Assembly (NCBI RefSeq): GCF_027887165.1
Contig: NC_077229.1
Span: 352,520,416 to 352,584,415 of the forward strand
DNA from: Monodelphis domestica
Taxonomy: Eukaryota; Chordata; Mammalia; Didelphimorphia; Didelphidae
Length of the DNA stretch: 64,000 nt
Reading direction: 5' to 3'
Position numbers and translations under genes: made by a program. The first letter of the stretch is position 1. Each line of letters begins with the position of its first letter. Under the pieces are notes generated by a model. That model saw only the letters and a list, made by a program, of their open reading frames with translations, ran no database searches and was not told the DNA's origin. Of this stretch, positions 34,491 through 47,549 are shown in pieces.

Positions 34491-35899
34491 ACTAGACAAT
34501 TTTAGTAAATGAAAGAAATTTTCTTTTTTCTTTCTTTTTTAAAAAACACATTGTGCTAAACAATACTGCACATATTGATTTAAGAGTACTTCATTTGTAT
34601 ACAGATAGAATACTAGAGTGTAGAATATCTTATCTCTGATAAGAGTATTGGATAAGGCATTAGATTGAGAATTTGTTGGGAAAGGATTCCCAGAGCAGTT
34701 GGGTTGTTGGGACACAAAGTCTTTTCATCATAAACAAAACAGGTATTATAACAGAAAGTTTCCCCATCTCTGTGAGCTATCTTCTCCAAAGCTTTTGGAA
34801 TTATGAGAAATATTTTAATTCTAGCTGTGTTGACTAGTGTAAGATACTTAAAAACTGAGGTAAGAAGTCCAAAGAGATCATAACAAACCTAGATGAATAA
34901 TATAGATGTGGCTCCAATGCAATTGAATAGGTGAGTAAGCAAATAAGAAAATTAGTTTTAAGCTTTGCTGTTGGATTTCTTGAATTGATATACTATTTAT
35001 GATGGTGTTTCCATAGAGAATGCCTATGACAATTTATGATTCAATAAAATAGTAAAAGCTGGATTGGTTGTTCCATCATCTATGCAATCAGAAATATTAT
35101 AAGGAAGCATCACCATCTAGAGACTACTAATTAAAATTGCCATAATGTGATTTAGAGGTAGACTATTTTCTTCTGTTGTTTGTTTAAATAATATGCAAAG
35201 CATGCTGATAAAAGTAATATTTGTTTAAAAATATAAGGTTTTATATCTAGTGTCACAAATATAACTATTGAAATAGCAATATAAAGAGCTATAACCTATG
35301 TTTTGCCAGTATTTCCTTAAATGGCATCGAATCCATTCTTAGGACTTAATTGTTCCCCAGAAAGTAAGGCTGGAAATACTTACATAGAATCCTGATGGCT
35401 CAAATACAAAAGCCAGAACTGAATGCATCAGAAACTTCTTCCTCAGCCTTGTGAGACGGCTTGGTCTGTATGGAGTGAAGGAAGCTGGATAAAACCGCAT
35501 CAGTTCTATATACCTGTTGAATCTCCTTCTTATGATCTGGTGAGGTAGATACTCTATGTTAAAAAACAACATAAAATGCTTCTTCAATTACTGTTATAAA
35601 TACAAAATTTGATCAGATATTTTTCTTCCTCCTGCAAGTGCTGTCATACATTTGTAAAATAACCTTTTTCTTTTCCCCCAAGAGATGATAATGAACTCTG
35701 GAAAGTTGATAGCTTCTGATGTGATTCTCACTATACTATGAATCATAAATATGGGTTTTATAATGTCTATGTTATAGAAGATAAGAGTTCAAGTTGAAGA
35801 CCTTGCACTTCCTAGATATAAGGCTTTAGGATTTATCTAGATAGGCTAGGAATCTGATTTGCCAAGGTGTGTTGTTATCATCTTTATAACATTTCTCTA
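34491..35899. other. Unique-looking region, one possible exon
   Basis: AT-rich with no recognised repeat. Within it, 35350-35555 on the minus strand is denser in GC and open in one frame (see the separate entry). Confidence 0.45.
35339..35587 (-). other. Unidentified 82-codon open frame with splice-like edges
   Basis: The frame reads ...YLPHQIIRRRFNRYIELMRFYPASFTPYRPSRLTRLRKKFLMHSVLAFVFEPSGFY. On the minus strand, 'ttgttttttaacatag' (an acceptor-like polypyrimidine-AG) precedes 'agtatctacctcacc', and 'ggattctatgtaagt' ends it with a consensus GTAAGT donor. About 175 bp lies between. I recognise no domain. A second frame over the same stretch (TSPDHKKEIQQVYRTD...) is open almost to the end. 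It could be an exon, a retrocopy piece or chance. Confidence 0.25.
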
Positions 35900-36565
35900 A
35901 CACAGCCCATTGCCTTATCTGACACTGTCACTATTCTAGTGCAGGCCCTCATTACTTCATGCCTGAATTAATGAAATAACCTCCTGATGGATTTGCCTGA
36001 CTCAACTCTTTCCCTATTCTAATCCATGTTCTATTTAGTCACCAAGGTGGTATTCATTTTACTTCCCTTCTTGATGGACTACAGTCATTTCCTATTGAAT
36101 CCATGAACAAATACAAAATGTTCTATTTCACATTCAGGGCTCTTTATAATCTCCTTCCTACCTTTCTGGGATTTCCTAATAAGTACTATTTTATCCAGTG
36201 ATGCTGTTACTCCAACAATCCTTCAACATTGAGCATTTATTCTGTCTGAACCCCAAGCCTGAGATGTATTCACTCTACCATTCAACCTACTGACTAAAGA
36301 TTCCTTTAAAGTGGAACTAAAGTTCCACAAGAAGCCTACCTTAATCCATCTTAATTCCAATGCCTTTCCTGTTGTAATTATTTCTATTTATCCTCTTCAT
36401 AGTTTGCTTTCTCTGTGTATATATGTATATAGGATGTCTCCTCCATTATGTTATGATCTGCTTAATAGCAGGTACTGTCTTTTTCCTTCTTTTGTTTCTC
36501 TGGTATTTGGCATAGGGCCCATAACATAGTAGAAACTTAACATATTCTTATTTATTTTATTGATT
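35900..36565 (+). mobile_element. L2 LINE 3' part
   Basis: Phrases follow L2 order: 'ggtggtattcattttacttc', then 'cattcagggctctttataat', 'ctccttcctacctttctggg' and 'acaagaagcctaccttaatc'. After these come 'cttaatagcaggtactgtct' and 'ggtatttggcatagggccc'. An ancient mammalian LINE, plus orientation, 5'-truncated, no open frame. Confidence 0.8.
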
Positions 36566-36939
36566 GATTGAAATTAAGGAGAAAAAGGAGAAGGCTTAAA
36601 CAATCCATGGGGGATTTTGTTTTTGTATTTAACTTTTTTAAAACAACTATAGATTCTTTAAAAAAATATCTTTAAAAATAAGATAATTTCAATAATTACC
36701 CTTCCCTTGATATTTGTACTTCTTTTACATTTATTTTTTTTTCTTTAATTTTTTAGAAACTGTATAATTCTTCATGGATTAAAAAAAAGCATTCAGTAGT
36801 CCCTCAGATATTTTGTTTAGCCAATGTCACTCTTTTTATTCTTGATTTACCTCATATTCCCATGGGGTTTTTTTTTTTTTGAGTTGCATCTTGAATTCCT
36901 TTGTTTTCTAGAAAATATCATTTAAATATTGTCTGTATT

Positions 36940-37110
36940 GTCTTTAAATAAATAAAAAATCCATCTTCCTTCCATTTTAGAATCAATTGATTCAAAAGCA
37001 GAAGAGTTGTAATGGCTAGACAATGGGGGTTAATTTGCCCAGGGAGACATAAATGATGATCTTCTGCCCCAGCATAGTCAGAATCTGATTGAGCTGAATC
37101 AGTGTCTGAC
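36940..37110 (-). repeat. Marsupial SINE, minus strand
   Basis: 'ttccattttagaatcaattg', 'agcagaagagttgtaatggc' and 'caatgggggttaatttgccc' match, in reverse, the SINE at 46605-46795. Old and partial. Confidence 0.7.
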
Positions 37111-40109
37111 ACTTTTTTTCAGGGTTGCGAGTAAATGTTCCAAGGCTTGTGTGAGGAATCTTGGAGTTCTTTAACCTAAGGGTTACCTCAGGCATATGGA
37201 AAACTGATTGTACCTTTTCTCACAATGTTGTGTCTAGTCAGTAGCTGATGTTTGGTGCAATGAGATGAGGTAGAAGCAATAAGTAGGACAGAGTGCTTTG
37301 CAAAAATATTAAAGATCTGAATTCACTCAATTGTAAAGCTGTTAACCTATCACTTTTTTAATCTGTAGATTCAGGTATGATAGTTCTACCTTATTTTCTG
37401 TCTCTCTCAGAGTCAGTAGGGAATAGGGAGAATTGCCTAGTTATGGATTCTATTGGTCATATGACTGTTTTTATGATATTGATAAGAACAAACACATATA
37501 TTTAACTTCTGTTGAAGCCATTTTTAAATCAAATATAAATAAAAACAATTAGAACAATACAAAGACCACTACTGTGTTTATTTCTAGCAATGAAAATTTC
37601 TTAAATGATCAATTTTCAAAATTTCTATAGAATTGTTTTTCCTGAGTGTTACACAGTTGAACTTGAGTGGAGAATGAAAAACTAACATGGAGCTATTCAT
37701 TGCTAACCACAAATCTCTTTCCTAAAACCCAGTAATAGTTTAAAATGCATTTTAAAAGTATTTAAAGTTGTGCCAAGTACATAATTCTATGGGGGGTAAA
37801 AATAAAGTGAAATATAAGAGCTGAGTTAGATGAGAAAAATCAAGTTACATGTAAGTTCTGCTGTAATGCAATTACACTAAGGCATTAAAAAAATCATGAC
37901 ATAAAAATCCTGAGGTTAGGAAAGATAAGGGAATTATGGGTTTAGAGTCCCAAAATTAAAAAAAAAATCATCAATGATACATAGACACACAGAAAAAAGT
38001 AACTAATAAAAATGGAACATATGTTTATCCAAGTTGGATGGTAAATAAGAACAAATATTATGATATATAGCTTCAGGTCTGTAGCCTCAGGCTATTGCTC
38101 AGCCTCTACCTGGTTCATAAAAGGCTTGAGGGATGAGTGAGGTTGGAGTGTCTAGGCGTGAAGCAGCACTGATGCCCATAGCTACTAATACATCAGAAGA
38201 CATACCACAAATATCGTACTTTACATTGAAAAAAAGATCTGTAGTTCACTTATGAAAATAGGCATTGGAAGCATTGTATGAGTATTTGTAAAGTGGTGCA
38301 GTTTTCTGTATTTTTTAAGTATGTCAAAGACAAAATCAACATAAACAAACTTGAAATTTGCTCAAATGATTCCCTCAAATATTCAACACATGAAAAGAAT
38401 GTCATTTTCAAAATGAATATTTTAATAAAATGATTATATTTTTCTTCCAATACAGAAAATTATTAAGCATTTTTATTCTACTCTGTTTCTTTTTATTTAC
38501 ATATTATTGAAATAAGTTTGTTCTTATTTATGTCAATGTTTGATATGGAATATTTTTTAAAATAATTTCTTATCCAAAGGGGAATATAATTCCCAAATTA
38601 GGTATAAACTTATAGTTTTGGTTCTTGTAGTTTAAGTTAATCAAACTTCTTTCCCCTAAATTCTTTACATTTATCTTACACGACATGGAGATTTTTAAAG
38701 TAACATATTTCATAGGATCTCAGAACAATTTTCTTTTTCATTGCTATTTTAAGTCATCTTTAGGCAAGATTTGTAGGCTTCTGATTTAAAACAGTAGATA
38801 TCCCTTTACATCTGTCTGACTTCCTGTTGGTAATTGGACTTCCTAACCACCCTTTAAAAGAATAAATGGATTAAATTTATAACTAAAATGTCCTGGAACT
38901 ACAAATAAATTTTCTTCTTTTCCTGCAAATAATCATTCTCTCTTCTTTGACATCCTTAAGGGATAATTCACTTTTGTCTATTGCCTACTTTATCTCAAAG
39001 GTCTTACCCTCATTTGGATGTCATGATTATAAAATTTACTAACTATAACAATGCCTTCAATTTGGGGCTTATAAATCTTAATTTCCTTTGACATATATCT
39101 TTTTTTCTTCCCACAGCACAATGGACAATGTCAAACATTATTATTTCCCCTCTATTAAAAAAAGTTTTCTTTTTTTGTGGTAAAACAAGTGTTAGGAAGT
39201 TTATCTTGGCTCTCTCCATCATGAGTGAGAATTGCCTGTTCATTTTTCCACTTTCTTCCAGTTTCCTATGGTTTCAGTGATCTGCCAAGTTATTACTTGC
39301 TTAGTACTTTGCTATAGTGTTTGTTCCTCAAAAGCACTAATACAAAATAATTTAATTCCCCCAGACTGTGCTTTTTTCCCACTGTCTCAGCATGTCACAC
39401 AAAATCACTATGTTAAGGAAATTATATAAAATCACATTTTTTCAAACAATTGTAAAACACTTTTGCTTACATATTTTTAATCATAAAACCTTAGAGAAAA
39501 ACCATATGAACACAAATAAAGGTACTATTCTGTAGTACTTTCCAATGTTTGAAAATTAAACAGAAATTCTGTTTAAAAAAAAGACCAATAGTCTTAGAAT
39601 GAAGAATTATTGAAATCAATTGTATAAATTTTCTTAGGTTATATACTTATAATTTAGATGAGAGAAATTGTTTTCATGAATTTGTTTTATCCATAAACAT
39701 AAGAAAATAGACAGTTCTTGGTTCTTTGATAAATATGATGAAATGAGATTTATAAGTTATATTTCAAAGAGAAACCATTGTTTTGAAAATAGGTCATGAC
39801 ATTTCCATTCATATTATTTCTACTTCATTTCAAACACTGAAATATTAAGTGTATTGATGAAATTCAAGGAAACTTCCATCTTTGAATATCACGATAACTT
39901 TACCAGCTGTTCATATCATAATTACTAAAAATCTTTGCTGCATATACTTATTGATGAGGTTGTCATACCAAGGATGTTAGTTGTATATTCTATATCATTC
40001 TCCAGTATGTCTTAGACAGATATGATAAATGGTCCTAGAATTGTAAAGGAAGAAGAGAAAAAATTGCAAAGATTTTAAGTATCCCAAGTTTTTCTATTAA
40101 TGGTTTTCA
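37111..40109. other. No recognised feature
   Basis: AT-rich unique-looking sequence. Open frames of 60-66 codons on both strands have no domain or context. Confidence 0.5.
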
Positions 40110-40124
40110 TAGTCATCTTCTTTC
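40110..40124. repeat. Target-site duplication, L1-B (3' side)
   Basis: The 15-mer 'tagtcatcttctttc' recurs exactly at 43143-43157. Confidence 0.93.
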
Positions 40125-43100
40125 TTTTTTTTATTTTTTTTAAAATATATTTTATTTGATCATTTCCAAGCATTATTCGTTAAAGACATAGATCATTTTC
40201 TTTTCCTCCCCCCCACCCCCCATAGCCGACGCATAAGTCCACTGGGCATTAGATGTTTTCTTGATTTGAACCCATTGCTTTGTTGATAGTATTTGCATTA
40301 GAGTGTTCATTTAGAGTCTATCCTCTGTCATGTCCCCTCAACCTCTGTATTCAGGCAGTTGCTTTTTCTCGGTGTTTCCACTCCCATAGTTTATCCTTTG
40401 CTTATGAATGGTGTTTTTTTCTCCTGGATCCCTGCAAGTTGTTCAGGGACATTACACCGCCACTAATGGAGAAGTCCATTACGTTCGATTATACCACAGT
40501 GTATCAGTCACTGTGTACAATGTTCTCCTGGTTCTGCTCCTCTCGCTCTGCATCACTTCCTGGAGGTTGTTCCAGTCTCCATGGAACTTCTCCACTTTAT
40601 TATTCCTTTTTGCACTATAGTACTCCATCACCAACATATACCACAGTTTGTTCAGCCATTCCCCAATTGATGGGCATCCCCTCGTTTTCCAGTTTTGGGC
40701 CACCACAAAGAGCGCAGCTATGAATATTTTTGTACAAGTCTTTGTGTCCATTATCTCTTTGGGGTATAGACCCAGCAGTGCTATGGCTGGATCAAAGGGT
40801 AGATATTCTTTTGTCGCCCTTTGGGCATAGTTCCAAATTGCCCTCCAGAATGGTTGGATCAGTTCACAGCTCCACCAGCACTGAATTAATGACCCTACTT
40901 TGCCACATCCCCTCCAGCATTCATTACTTTCCTTTGCTGTTATGTTAGCCAATCTGCTAGGTGTGAGGTGATACCTCAGAGTTGTTTTGATTTGCATCTC
41001 TCTGATTATAAGAGATGTAGAACACTTCTTCATGTGCTTGTTAATAGTTTTGATTTCTTTATCTGAGAACTGCCTATCCATTTCCCTTGCCCATTTATCA
41101 ATTGGAGAATGGCTTGATTTTTTGTACAATTGATTTAGCTCATTATAAATATGAGTAATTAAACCTTTGTCAGAGGTTTCTATGAAGATTTTTTCCCAAT
41201 TTGTTGTTTTCCTTCTGATTTTAGTTATATTGGTTTTGTTTGTACAAAAGCTTTTTAGTTTGATGTAGTCAAAATTATTTATTTTACATTTTGTGATTCT
41301 TTCTATATCTTGCTTGGTTTTAAAGCCTTTCCCCTCCCAAAGGTCTGACATGTATACTATTCTGTGTTTACCCAATTTACTTATGGTTTCCTTCTTTATG
41401 TTTAAGTCACTCACCCATTTTGAATTTATCTTGGTGTAGGGTGTGAGGTGTTGATCTATTCCTAGTCTCTCCCACACCGTCTTCCAATTTTCCCAGCAGT
41501 TTTTATCGAATAGTGGATTTTTGTCCCAAAAGCTGGGATCTTTGGGTTTATCGTATACTGTCTTGCTGAGGTCGCTTGCCCCCAGTCTATTCCACTGATC
41601 TTCCTTTCTGTTTCTTAGCCAGTACCAAATTGTTTTGATGACTGCTGCTTTGTAATATAGTTTTAGGTCAGGGACTGCAAGGCCCCCATTGTATGTGTTT
41701 TTTTTTTTCATTATTTCCCTGGATATCCTTGATCTTTTGTTCTTCCAAATGAACTTTGTTATGGTTTTTTCTAAATCAGTGAAGAAGTATTTTGGTAGTT
41801 CAATGGGTATGGCACTAAATAGATAAATAAGTTTGGGTAGGATGGTCATTTTTATTATATTGGCTCGTCCTATCCATGAGCAGTTAATGTTTTTCCATTT
41901 GTTCAGGTCTAGTTTTAGTTGTGTGGCGAGTGTTTTGTAGTTGTGTTCATATAGTTCCTGTGTTTGTCTTGGGAGATAGATTCCTAAGTATTTTATTTTG
42001 TCTAAGGTGATTTTGAATGGGATTTCTCTTTCTAGTTCTTGCTGCTGAGCTGTGTTGGAGATATATAGAAAAGCTGATGATTTATGTGGGTTTATTTTGT
42101 ATCCTGCAACTTTGCTAAAGTTGTTGATTATTTCACTTAGCTTTTTGGTTGAATCTCTAGGATTCTTTAAGTAGACCATCATGTCATCCGCAAAGAGTGA
42201 TAACTTGGTCTCCTCTTTGCCTATTTTGATGCCTTCAATTCCTTTATCTTCTCTAATTGCTACTGCTAGTGTTTCTAGTACAATGTCAAATAGTAGAGGT
42301 GATAATGGGCATCCTTGTTTCACTCCTGATCTTATTGGGAATGCATCTAGTTCATCCCCATTGCAGATGATATTAGCTGTTGGTTTTAGATATATACTGT
42401 TTATTATTTTTAGGAATGACCCTTCTATTCCTATGCTTTCTAGTGTTTTTAATGGGAATGGGTGTTGTATTTTATCAAAGGCTTTTTCTGCATCTATTGA
42501 GATAATCATGTGGTTCTTGCTAGTTTGCTTGTTGATGTGGTCAATTATGTGGATGGTTTTCCTAATGTTGAACCAGCCCTGCATCCCTGGTATGAATCCT
42601 ACTTGATCATGGTGAATGATCCTTCTGATCACTTGCTGGAGTCTTTTTGCTAGTATTCTATTTAAGATTTTTGCATCTATATTCATTAGGGAGATTGGCC
42701 TATAGTTTTCTTTCTCTGTTTTTGACCTGCCTGGTTTTGGAATCAGTACCATGTTTGTGTCGTAAAAGGAGTTTGGTAGAACTCCCTCTTTGCTTATTAT
42801 GTCAAATAGTTTGTATAGTATTGGGATTAACTGTTCTCTGAATGTTTGATAGAATTCACAGGTGAATCCATCAGGCCCTGGGGATTTTTTCTTAGGAAGT
42901 TCTTTGATGGCTTGATGGATTTCAATTTCTGATATGGGATTATTTAAGAATTCTATTTCCTCTTCTGTTAGTCTAGGCAGTTTGTATTTTTGTATATATG
43001 CATCCATTTCTCCTAAATTGGTGTATTTATTGCCATATAATTGGGCAAAGTAATTTCTAATGATTGCCTTAATTTCCTCCTCATTGGAGGTGCTGTCCCC

Positions 43101-43142
43101 CTTTTCATCTTTAATGCTGTGAATTTGCTTTTCTTCCTTCCT
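40125..43142 (-). mobile_element. L1-B: young 5'-truncated L1
   Basis: A 3.0-kb insertion on the minus strand is flanked by perfect 15-bp target-site duplications. It begins inside ORF2, at the point matching about 26146 in L1-A, and runs through the 3'UTR to an A-rich tail. It is very similar to L1-A. The 5' truncation is the usual outcome of incomplete target-primed reverse transcription. Confidence 0.95.
40479..43142 (-). pseudogene. L1-B ORF2 remnant, open to the stop
   Basis: The frame is open from the truncation point to the normal stop (about 888 codons; first Met at 43007). It holds RT motifs [29 protein letters not shown] and FADD, and the C-terminal knuckle ([18 protein letters not shown]). 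In that knuckle the histidine of L1-A (LIHC) is glutamine (LIQC). The A-run at 41698-41708 has eleven bases and keeps the frame. The endonuclease domain and promoter are absent, so it is dead on arrival, but almost no decay has happened since insertion. Confidence 0.9.
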
Positions 43143-43157
43143 TAGTCATCTTCTTTC
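43143..43157. repeat. Target-site duplication, L1-B (5' side)
   Basis: An exact copy of 40110-40124. Confidence 0.93.
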
Positions 43158-43929
43158 AATGGTTTTGCATGACATTAAGTTTTTCTATAGAACACAACAT
43201 TCTGAATAATTTAAGGTATAAATCACATAAAGGACAATAGAGAGATTAATGGTGGCTTTAGGACAAGTAGAACAAACTGCTAACAGGACATTCTGAAGTT
43301 TTATAAGCAAGGCCAAGGAAATATATAGCAAAAAGAAAAAAAAAATAGCTCTATCAAATAGCATATTCCATGTTATTATCTAGAGTATCAGGAAATTTTG
43401 AGAAAGTGCCCTATCTATGAATATCAGGAAGGACAGAGAAAAGTCACATAGGGTAAACAGGAAATAATTAGTTCTTCAGTATTGGATGAAATACATGATG
43501 ACAAATGCAATAATTATTTTATAGAAGTGTGTATATTGTGTCAAATGAAGACTGATTTATATTTATATATTTTATGGTCTCTAAACAGCTATTTCCTCAC
43601 TCTTTACTCACTTATTGAATACTTTGTCATTAACCCTCCAATTCAACTGGGAATATCATTTTAGCAGAAAAATGAACAAGAGTAGAATAAGTCAGGCTAA
43701 TAGAAAGATATCTTCAGGACAGTTTCTAGGAAAAAAAGAGCACATTCTGGTAACATTATATTATGAGTATTTTTATAAAAATTGGGAATTGAACTCATTT
43801 GATTTTTTTTCAACTGTAGAAGAAACTAGAGTCAGGACCCTATAAGGTTTGGTGCACTAGGACAAAATGTCCTGCACTAATTTTATCTCTGAAATGGGAG
43901 GGATTGAAAATTGTGATTGCTAAACCTTT
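43158..43929. other. No recognised feature
   Basis: AT-rich. Two short plus-strand open frames (43482-43664, 43615-43845) overlap each other and show no domain. Confidence 0.5.
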
Positions 43930-44340
43930 CTTCATGTCCTTGGAAGATATTTCCATATCTATGCAAAATGGGAAATGTACCAAAGAATGAGAGAAAGGAA
44001 AATATTCCAGAATTCAAAAGATGAGAGAATAGAATCTACAAGTTTAACATCAATGAACTTGACTACAATATCTGTCAATATATTAAAACTTTTATTAATT
44101 GTTTAAGGAACATTAATTACTAAACTATATTAAAAAGTTAAAAAAATAAATTAAACACCCAGGAAATTCGGTGTAATCATTAAAAGCTAACATGATTTCA
44201 TCAAGAAGATATCATGCTAGATAGTTTAAAAATTGATATTAGACTTATATATCAGGGAAAAATTCTATAAATTTAGTTTAACCTCATTCAATTAAAATTT
44301 TGACAAATTACTTAATTTAATTCTTGTTAACATGTGAATA
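43930..44340 (+). mobile_element. L3/CR1 LINE fragment, ancient
   Basis: 'agctaacatgatttcatcaa' followed by 'gaagatatcatgctaga' corresponds to the 'agccagcatggatttat...caagtcatgccagac' stretch of L3/CR1 RT sequences. The preceding 'acttgactacaatatctgtc' fits the same alignment. Heavily diverged. Confidence 0.5.
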
Positions 44341-44559
44341 AGATAGAAAAATATAAATGGGTAGAAATTATAAAATTAGGTGAATTTTAATTTTTGGTCA
44401 ATTTCAATTTGAATGACTACAAATTTTGAATAATTATACTTTTAATTATAGGTATCTAGCTGGTAGGATTTTTAGATGTAGGCCTCTAGTTGAATGAATA
44501 TATCTGATTCTTGAAGTTAGTTTATTGGTAGGATACTTTGAAAATATTTTTATATCATC

Positions 44560-45590
44560 TCAAAAAGTTATCTTCCTTTAAGCTCTCTTGGGCATATGAC
44601 ATTAGTGACCATCTTCTTTTCCTGGATGTTCTGTCTTCTCTAATGTGCTGTTCTCCTCTGTTCTTCTTGCTCATTTGCCTATTACCTTCATATGATCCTG
44701 TACTTTAAATCATTTATGCCATGCACACTAAGGGGATAGACTAAGCTTTTAATCTGGGAATTTTCTTGCTTAATTGACATATATAACACCTGTAAATCTC
44801 TTCTCCTCCAAATTTAATTACAATCTCTATGAAAATGACTTCAAGATCAATATTGTTTGCCCTATTTTCTTGAGTTCCAATCTTTCATAATAAGATTCCT
44901 AGTGATCCTTTTTAATTGGATGTCTGATGTGTATCTATGTCAAATTCAGTATTCCTATAACAGAAAATGTTCTCATTCCTCCAATCCATCCTAACTTTCA
45001 AACACTGAGAATCTCTTAGGCATTACAATTTAAAGGCATCAAGTAATATCTAATTCCTTACTCTTACTTCACATATATCTTAGGAAGAATCTTGTCACTT
45101 AAAAACACAATACATCTTTCATATACCGCTCCCTCTTCACTCACATGGGCTGACTTTATAATTCAGCTTCTCATGATCTTTTGCTTGGACTATTGTAATA
45201 GTAGCTTTTTTTGTCTCCTTGCTTCAAATATCTTTATTCTTTATTTCCTCCTCTATACAACCACTAAATGGTTTTCCTGAATTACATATCTATGTCATTT
45301 CCTAGTTAAATTATAGTGTTTGTCTATTAATTTTACAGTGAATTATAAACACCCCCTTTTGCATTTAAAACTCTCTACAACCTGACACCTTCTTCCTTTT
45401 TTAGCCTTCTTAAACATTCATCTTTCCTATTCTGTGATCTAGAAGTGGTGATCTATTCTCATTCACAGAAACCCCTATCGCCACCCAAACCGAATCACTA
45501 TTAGAGGGCAGGGGCTTTTCTCATTTTTATTTGTATTCCCTCACATATAATATAGTGCTTGGTGCTTAAAACTGTTTGATCAATTGAAAG
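44560..45590 (+). mobile_element. L2 LINE, longer 3' part
   Basis: It starts with 'tatgacattagtgaccatct' and 'ttcctggatgttctgtcttc' (end of L2 RT region). It passes 'cttggactattgtaatagta' and 'actctctacaacctgacacc', and ends 'agagggcaggggcttttctc' and 'tatagtgcttggtgctta'. An ancient copy with no open frame. Confidence 0.75.
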
Positions 45591-45659
45591 TAATATACAA
45601 CTTCTAAAAACTTCCTTCCTGCTGCTTGCTTCTAATCTAGGTCTATGTTGTTGTTGTTC

Positions 45660-45840
45660 ATGAACAATGCCTGAAGGGCAACACTATAGAGTGAAAAGAG
45701 TTCCTGACTTGAATAGGAAGAACTGAATTGAATTTAGCCTTTCAATAGACATTCACTGTGTGACCACTAGATGAGCAGGTTGTTTCTATGTGTCTTAGAC
45801 CTCATTTAGAAACTGATGATTACAAAACCCAAGTCCAAAT
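45660..45840 (+). repeat. MIR SINE fragment
   Basis: 'agagtgaaaagagttcctga', then 'ttgaataggaagaactgaat' and 'cactgtgtgaccactag' follow the MIR consensus order. Confidence 0.6.
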
Positions 45841-45879
45841 CTTGTGTAGGATAGAATCACATATTGCACATGAAGTACT

Positions 45880-46060
45880 TTCTAATCCCTCAAACACTCT
45901 ATTATAGTTATGAATTCATCATCTTTTGTCCATCTTTCTCCCTTAAATATGAATGCCTTAAAAAGGGAGTATATATAATAATAATTTTGTATTTCCCCAC
46001 AGTTGAGTAGCATATTTTACATTATATTTAATAAACTTATTGAATGAATTATAAAACGAT
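45880..46060 (+). mobile_element. L2 3' end fragment
   Basis: It shows 'aatatgaatgccttaaaaag', 'ttttgtatttccccacag' and 'aataaacttattgaatgaat', the classic L2 3' end pattern. Confidence 0.6.
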
Positions 46061-46489
46061 CATGATAATGGTTTGTTTTTAATTGAATTGAGAGAAATAG
46101 GTCAATTTTCTACCTACAAACAGCATATAGCCAGATAATTTCTCAGAGAATGACTCATACATAATCTGTGAAGAAAACATTTATTCTAATATATTCATTG
46201 AAGAGAATGTATGGTAAGTAGAGAAACAAGGCTTTGTTCTTATGGCTCATTGACTAAGAAGTCATGTGAATAGCTCTCATAAAGAAAACTCTTGATATAG
46301 TTTCACTGTAGTAACCACAATGAGAATTTACTATAGTGATATACAACTAGATACAATTTGCTCTAAAAGAGTAGTCATCACTATTAACACTTCAGTAACA
46401 CTGCAAAAGAGAACATAAGGAATCTAAAGTAATTTGTTGATCTTAAATATTTCTCTAAAATCCAAGTTATTTCATGTTGTGGCAGCAAA

Positions 46490-46534
<45 letters not shown>

Positions 46535-46604
46535 ATTTTAACTTAATGGGCATGCTTCTTCTATAAAACTATTTAAAATGAATAAAAAAGTTGACTTTTA
46601 AAAA
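46061..46604. repeat. Unrecognised sequence with (TG)n at 46492-46530
   Basis: No gene is seen. A perfect TG dinucleotide tract of about 19 units sits at 46492-46530. Confidence 0.85.
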
Positions 46605-46795
46605 AGGATCTCAGTGGATTGAAAATGAGTCCTAGAGATTTGAGTTGCTTGGTTCATAACATGACTCAGACACTTCCTAACTGTGTGAGCCTGGGCAAGT
46701 CACTTAAACCCCATTGCTTAGCCCTTACCACCCTTCTATCTTGGAAAAAATAAACAGTATCAATTCTAAGATGAAAGGTAACGGTTTATATTTTT
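46605..46795 (+). repeat. Marsupial SINE
   Basis: 'gactcagacacttcctaact', 'gggcaagtcacttaaacccc' and 'attgcttagcccttaccacc' end in 'aattctaagatgaaaggtaa' plus an A-rich tail. This is the abundant marsupial tRNA/CORE-type SINE, fairly well kept. Confidence 0.8.
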
Positions 46796-47549
46796 AAAAA
46801 TTAATGAAACAATTACTTTAAAATGAGATATTGGCTACATATGAATATAATACTTAATTACTCACCCCCCTTGGATTTTATTTACTTTTTTGATCTAATT
46901 ATAATTTTAATACCCAAAGCATACTTGCAAAAAAGAAAAGGAAATCAATTAATTTAAATGCAATCTGGTTTAATTAATGATTAAAACAAATTTTCCTTAA
47001 TTTTCATATACATTTATATGGTGAATATAATATTTTCACTTTACAAAAGTAAAATATGTATATTTGTACACATATTTACACATGTACACATGTATACATA
47101 CAAAAGTGATAGTGTGTTATAACTGAGGTAAGAGATATAGATCCACTTTGGTTCTATCACCAGGATTCTCCTAAACCCATAAATTATGATTGACACAGTA
47201 TTCATTCCATATTAATGAAGGTAGGAGTAAGGTAGTGAATAAGTATAACTCATTACCTGTATTTAATTCTCTGATTGGACTAAATCAGCATCTCCTAATT
47301 TTCATGGTGTTGAAGGATGAAAATTTGGGAAATCTGATGCTTTGGTATTCTCTAATGTAAGGAACACCAAAATAATAAAATAACTGATTATTCCCCCTAT
47401 TTTTCCCTTCTATGTAGATAATATGGAGGTTATTTGCTATTACAAAAAGAAGTTAGGGGTAGGGTACCTCTGGGACAACCCATATAAGATATAAGCAATG
47501 AAATCCTTGAGTGAGTATCAAATCACAAGCTTATTGGAGGGTTATTTGG
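46796..47549. other. No recognised feature
   Basis: AT-rich intergenic-type sequence, no gene. Confidence 0.5.
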
